A stretch of 64,000 nt of DNA from Acetivibrio mesophilus (GTDB lineage: Bacteria > Bacillota > Clostridia > Acetivibrionales > Acetivibrionaceae), in NCBI RefSeq assembly GCF_004102745.1, contig NZ_RLII01000015.1, positions 1-64,000 on the forward strand. Direction: 5' to 3'. Below, one piece after another: positions 61,151-64,000 of this stretch; position 1 is the stretch's first letter; each line of letters begins with the position of its first letter. The notes under the pieces were generated by a model. That model searched no databases, was not told where the DNA came from, and saw only the letters and a list, made by a program, of their open reading frames with translations. The translations under genes and the position numbers were made by a program.

Positions 61151-62327
61151 AGCATTTCTTTCGGGAAATGAAGCAGTAGCGGAAGGGGTGCGATTGGCAA
61201 GTCCCCATGTAATCGCTGCTTATCCGATTACTCCCCAGACGGTGGTGGTAGAGCGCCTGGCTGAAATGGTGGAGGATGGAAGGCTGAAATCCGAATTTCT
61301 TCATGTGGAATCCGAGCACTCGGCTCTATCCGCATGTATGGGAGCCAGCAGTATTGGGGCAAGAACCTTTACAGCAACTTCATCCCAAGGTCTTTTGTAT
61401 ATGGCAGAGTGCCTTCATTATGCCAGCGGAGGCAGGTTTCCCATTGTAATGATGAATGCCAATCGCTCCCTTGCGCTGCCATGGAGTATATACGGCGATC
61501 ACAGAGATTCCTTGTCGCAACTTGACTGCGGCTGGATTCAGATATATGTGGAGGATGCCCAGGAAAGCCTGGACATGGTGATTCAGTCTTATGCAATAGC
61601 AGAAAATCTAAAGGTACTTACACCCGTAATGATAAATCTGGATGGCTTTGTACTTACCCACACTTATGAGCTGGTAGATATTCCTCAAAAAGACGAAGTA
61701 GATAAGTTTCTGCCGCCCTTTGAGACACCGTATAAAATGGATTTGGAAAATCCGAAGAACATGGGGGTTAGTTCTTCCCCATCGGACAACACCGAGTTTA
61801 AATTCCAGCAGCATAAGGCTGTATTGGATGCAAAAGAGGTAATAAAAGAAGTGGATGATTCGTTCAGAAAGGCTTTCGGAAGAGGATATGGAGGACTTGT
61901 TGACGCATATCTTTGTGAGGATGCGGAATTTATCATGGTAAGCCTTGGTAGTACCACAGGAACCTGCAGAACGGTGGTGGATGAGCTAAGGCAAGAGGGG
62001 TGGAAAGCAGGCGTATTGAAAATACGTTTTATGCGGCCATTTCCCGAAGAGGAGATAATAGAAATAACTAAGAATGCAAAGGCTGTGGGAGTGATAGACA
62101 GGGATATATCCTTCGGATATGAGGGAACGGTATTTACCAATGTCAACTCTGCCCTTTCAAAAGCAGGCGCCAATGTGCGGAGCTTGAACTTTATAGCCGG
62201 GCTTGGCGGGCGGGATATTTCCAAAGAAAGCATACGGGAAGCGTTTTATGATTTGCGGGAAGAATCTAGGGGTATTTCAAAAAAGAGGGTTAAGTTTTTA
62301 AGTCTGGGGGTATCTATTGATGAGTAA
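61140..62327 (+). CDS. 2-oxoacid:ferredoxin oxidoreductase, alpha subunit
   Basis: A 395-residue alpha subunit (AYPITPQTVVVERLAEM near the start, EHSALSACMGASSIGARTFTATSSQGLLYM, RPFPEEEI in the C-terminal part). Overlaps its neighbours by 11 and 8 bases. The sequence is of the Por/Vor class, but the 2-oxoacid cannot be named from sequence alone. Confidence 0.93.
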   Translation: MKNKAFLSGNEAVAEGVRLASPHVIAAYPITPQTVVVERLAEMVEDGRLKSEFLHVESEHSALSACMGASSIGARTFTATSSQGLLYMAECLHYASGGRFPIVMMNANRSLALPWSIYGDHRDSLSQLDCGWIQIYVEDAQESLDMVIQSYAIAENLKVLTPVMINLDGFVLTHTYELVDIPQKDEVDKFLPPFETPYKMDLENPKNMGVSSSPSDNTEFKFQQHKAVLDAKEVIKEVDDSFRKAFGRGYGGLVDAYLCEDAEFIMVSLGSTTGTCRTVVDELRQEGWKAGVLKIRFMRPFPEEEIIEITKNAKAVGVIDRDISFGYEGTVFTNVNSALSKAGANVRSLNFIAGLGGRDISKESIREAFYDLREESRGISKKRVKFLSLGVSIDE

Positions 62328-63225
62328 GGTGAGAGGAACCATAAATGCCGGAAATATCACTGACAAGGAGTTTTTTTACGGTCACAAAGCATGTGCGGGC
62401 TGCGGTGGAAGCATTGTGGTCAGGCTGGTTTTAAAGGTGTTGGGTGAAAGAACATTTACGGTAATTCCCGCAGGCTGCATGTCCGCTGTGGGCTTTGTTT
62501 ACCCTCAGCTTTGCTTTGCAAATAATGCGATTATTTCCACTTTCGCGGGTACAGCCTCTATGCTTTCCGGCATTGCGGCCGGAGCAAAGGCGCTGGGGCT
62601 TAAGGACTATCATGTTGTGGGAATTGCCGGTGACGGTGGAACGGCGGACATAGGTATTCAGGCTTTATCCGGCGCAATAGACAGAGGGGATAAAATCATC
62701 TATATCTGCTATGACAATGAAGCCTACATGAACACGGGAATTCAAAAGAGCGGCCTTACCCCTTATGGAGCAAAGACCACTACCACCCCGGCGGGTGACA
62801 ATATCCCCGGAACTTTGACGCAAAAAAAGAACATGTTTGAAATTGTTGCCGCTCATGGTATTGACTATGCTGCAACAGCGAGTATAGGCTATATTCAGGA
62901 TTTTATTAATAAAATCCAAAAAGCTTCTCAGGTAGATGGGACCTCGTATATCCATGTTTTCGCCCCATGTCCCACCGGTTGGGGAGCTCCTTTGGACAGC
63001 GCCATTGACATAGCCAAAGAAGTAGTGGATTGCGGTCTTTGGTATCTTGCAGAATATGAGAATAATGAGTATACTTTAAATAAAAATCCAAAGAAGTTTA
63101 CCTCTGTAGAGGAATATTTGAAAAAACAGTCAAGGTTTAAACATCTCACCAAAGAGGACATAGACAGGATAATTATATCCAGGGATAAAAAGTGGAATCT
63201 AATACGCAGTAAGTGGAGCTGCTAA
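62320..63225 (+). CDS. 2-oxoacid:ferredoxin oxidoreductase, beta subunit
   Basis: A 301-residue TPP-binding beta subunit (HKACAGCGGSIVVRL cluster Cys, GDGGTADIGIQALSGAIDRG TPP motif part, YDNEAYMNTGIQKSG, FAPCPTGW). ATG at 62320, one codon after an in-frame TTG. Last gene of the corrinoid operon. The enzyme could deliver reduced ferredoxin for the NifH-like protein and the corrinoid activator. Confidence 0.94.
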   Translation: MSKVRGTINAGNITDKEFFYGHKACAGCGGSIVVRLVLKVLGERTFTVIPAGCMSAVGFVYPQLCFANNAIISTFAGTASMLSGIAAGAKALGLKDYHVVGIAGDGGTADIGIQALSGAIDRGDKIIYICYDNEAYMNTGIQKSGLTPYGAKTTTTPAGDNIPGTLTQKKNMFEIVAAHGIDYAATASIGYIQDFINKIQKASQVDGTSYIHVFAPCPTGWGAPLDSAIDIAKEVVDCGLWYLAEYENNEYTLNKNPKKFTSVEEYLKKQSRFKHLTKEDIDRIIISRDKKWNLIRSKWSC

Positions 63226-63262
63226 TTTATATATACATTATTTCTTAAAAGGGGTGTTGCTC

Positions 63263-63478
63263 ATGACGAAAAGTATTGAAGAATTACTTAAAGAAATAGA
63301 ATTAAAAAATATTGTTTTGAAAGATCAATGTCATAGCAGTTGCTGCCTTAAAAAGCAAGAGTTAGAGAAGGCCGAAAGGGAGCTGGATTCTCTTCTTTAT
63401 AGATTCTATAAAATACATAAATGCAATCTTTGCAAGATATCCAGAGAAGAAACTATGAAGGATTCAGAAAAACAGTAA
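63263..63478 (+). CDS. Spo0E-like small protein
   Basis: A 71-residue protein (MTKSIEELLKEIELKNIVL, a CHSSCC insert, then ELEKAERELDSLLYRFYK). The ERELDSLLYRFYK segment resembles the SQELDxLIxxY core of Spo0E aspartyl-phosphate phosphatases, which brake sporulation, but Ser/Gln of the motif differ and extra Cys are present (CHSSCC, CNLC), so metal binding is an alternative. ATG at 63263 follows AAAAGGGGTGTTGCTC. Confidence 0.5.
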   Translation: MTKSIEELLKEIELKNIVLKDQCHSSCCLKKQELEKAERELDSLLYRFYKIHKCNLCKISREETMKDSEKQ

Positions 63479-63529
63479 TCCTTCATAAGATTGAAAAATT
63501 AAAACTATAAAATTATTTGTAGGCTTTTA

Positions 63530-63559
63530 TTGACAAGAGAGTATGTGTGGTACTATAAT
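63530..63559 (+). promoter_or_regulatory. Promoter of ridA
   Basis: TTGACA (63530-63535), 18 bases, TATAAT (63554-63559); AAAACATAT follows, as at metY and cysK. Confidence 0.7.
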
Positions 63560-63606
63560 ATAAAACATATTGGAATAGTCGGGAAATGAAGGCGGTGATT
63601 ATTAGA

Positions 63607-63987
63607 ATGTCTATTGAGGTCATAAAAACCGATAAAGCCCCTGAAGCAATTGGTCCGTATTCACAGGCAATTGTTGCGGGCTCGTTTATTTACACATCAG
63701 GACAGATACCCATTGATCCCAAAACGGGAGAAGTGGTTGGCGGTGAAATTGAGGAGCAGACGGAACAGGTACTCAAAAACCTAAAAAATGTTCTTGAAGC
63801 AGCAGGCAGTGGCTTGAACAAGGTGGTAAAAACTACTGTATTCATAAAGGATATGAACAGTTTTTCAAAAATCAATGAGGTGTATGCCAAATTCTTTTCG
63901 GAGTCTTTTCCGGCAAGGTCATGTGTCGAAGTATCGAAGCTTCCGAAGGGTGTATTAATAGAAATTGAAGCGGTTGCAATAAAATAA
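63607..63987 (+). CDS. ridA: RidA family enamine/imine deaminase
   Basis: A 126-residue RidA/YjgF protein that hydrolyses reactive 2-aminoacrylate formed by PLP enzymes acting on serine or cysteine. Signature pieces: [43 protein letters not shown], and [29 protein letters not shown] with the substrate-binding Arg. ATG at 63607 after AAGGCGGTGAT. Its position after a sulfur amino-acid cluster makes sense because MetY, CysK and beta-lyases release such intermediates. AAAGGATG then ATG at 63998-64000 may start a further gene at the window edge. Confidence 0.95.
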   Translation: MSIEVIKTDKAPEAIGPYSQAIVAGSFIYTSGQIPIDPKTGEVVGGEIEEQTEQVLKNLKNVLEAAGSGLNKVVKTTVFIKDMNSFSKINEVYAKFFSESFPARSCVEVSKLPKGVLIEIEAVAIK

Positions 63988-64000
63988 AGAAAGGATGATG

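Overview
The window reads as chromosomal DNA of a low-G+C, anaerobic, probably spore-forming member of the Clostridia. Support comes from AT-rich intergenic DNA, strong AGGAGG ribosome binding sites, TTG/GTG starts, an SLH-domain amidase, a flavo-diiron protein with a RIC di-iron protein, ferredoxin-linked 2-oxoacid oxidoreductase and corrinoid enzymes, and a Spo0E-like protein. Pnkp and Hen1 carry their catalytic residues at the numbers I recall for the Clostridium thermocellum enzymes, which hints at an Acetivibrio/Hungateiclostridium-like host (inference). There is no rRNA, canonical tRNA, CRISPR array or intact insertion sequence.

Layout. 0.3-6.1 kb: lytic transglycosylase, Cys-rich protein, DUF402 protein, PHP phosphoesterase, smpB-ssrA (trans-translation), a ComEC-like lipoprotein hydrolase preceded by a decayed partial copy of itself, and a DUF3006 protein. 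6.4-10.3 kb: a TetR regulator with twin operators, an adenylate-forming ligase and a cation/proton antiporter. 10.4-14.3 kb: HD hydrolase, ADP-ribosylglycohydrolase, ECF sigma/anti-sigma pair and an orphan protein.

14.4-25.5 kb is the first outstanding region: two WYL regulators, a tandem array of three small structured RNAs sharing the motifs AGTGCAG, TACTTC and CGATTTTCTC, then a Ro60/TROVE protein, a small ORF, a long imperfect hairpin, a T4 Rnl1-like RNA ligase, a kinase-HD end-healing enzyme, Hen1 and Pnkp. The RNAs are best read as Y RNAs. The middle one carries a circularly permuted tRNA-like module: anticodon arm with UUU, T arm, closed acceptor hairpin, D arm. Together this is a composite RNA surveillance and repair locus holding two ligase systems.

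25.6-35.5 kb: an ankyrin pseudogene, the fprA-ric oxygen/NO defence pair with a Crp/Fnr-type regulator, a PadR pair, several decayed fragments, pnuC-nadR NAD salvage, a PepSY protein, a membrane protein with a convergent proline-rich microORF, and an SLH amidase.

35.6-63.2 kb is the second outstanding region: metY; a 12-gene operon with an SsuABC-like transporter, a DUF2292 microprotein, two NifDK-like pairs, NifB-like, NifX-like and NifH-like proteins and a membrane microprotein; cysK; and a 13-gene operon with a corrinoid protein, two MtaA-type methyltransferases, a corrinoid activator, a second SsuABC-like transporter, an acyl-CoA ligase, an aminotransferase and a four-subunit 2-oxoacid:ferredoxin oxidoreductase. 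All four transcription units carry the same 13-bp upstream motif AAACACGASTAAA, so they probably form one regulon. The favoured (inferred) role is scavenging sulfur from methylated organosulfur compounds. The nitrogenase-like enzyme would cleave C-S bonds, MetY and CysK would capture methanethiol and sulfide, and the corrinoid and ferredoxin modules would handle the methyl and carbon parts and supply low-potential electrons. A RidA gene closes the window.
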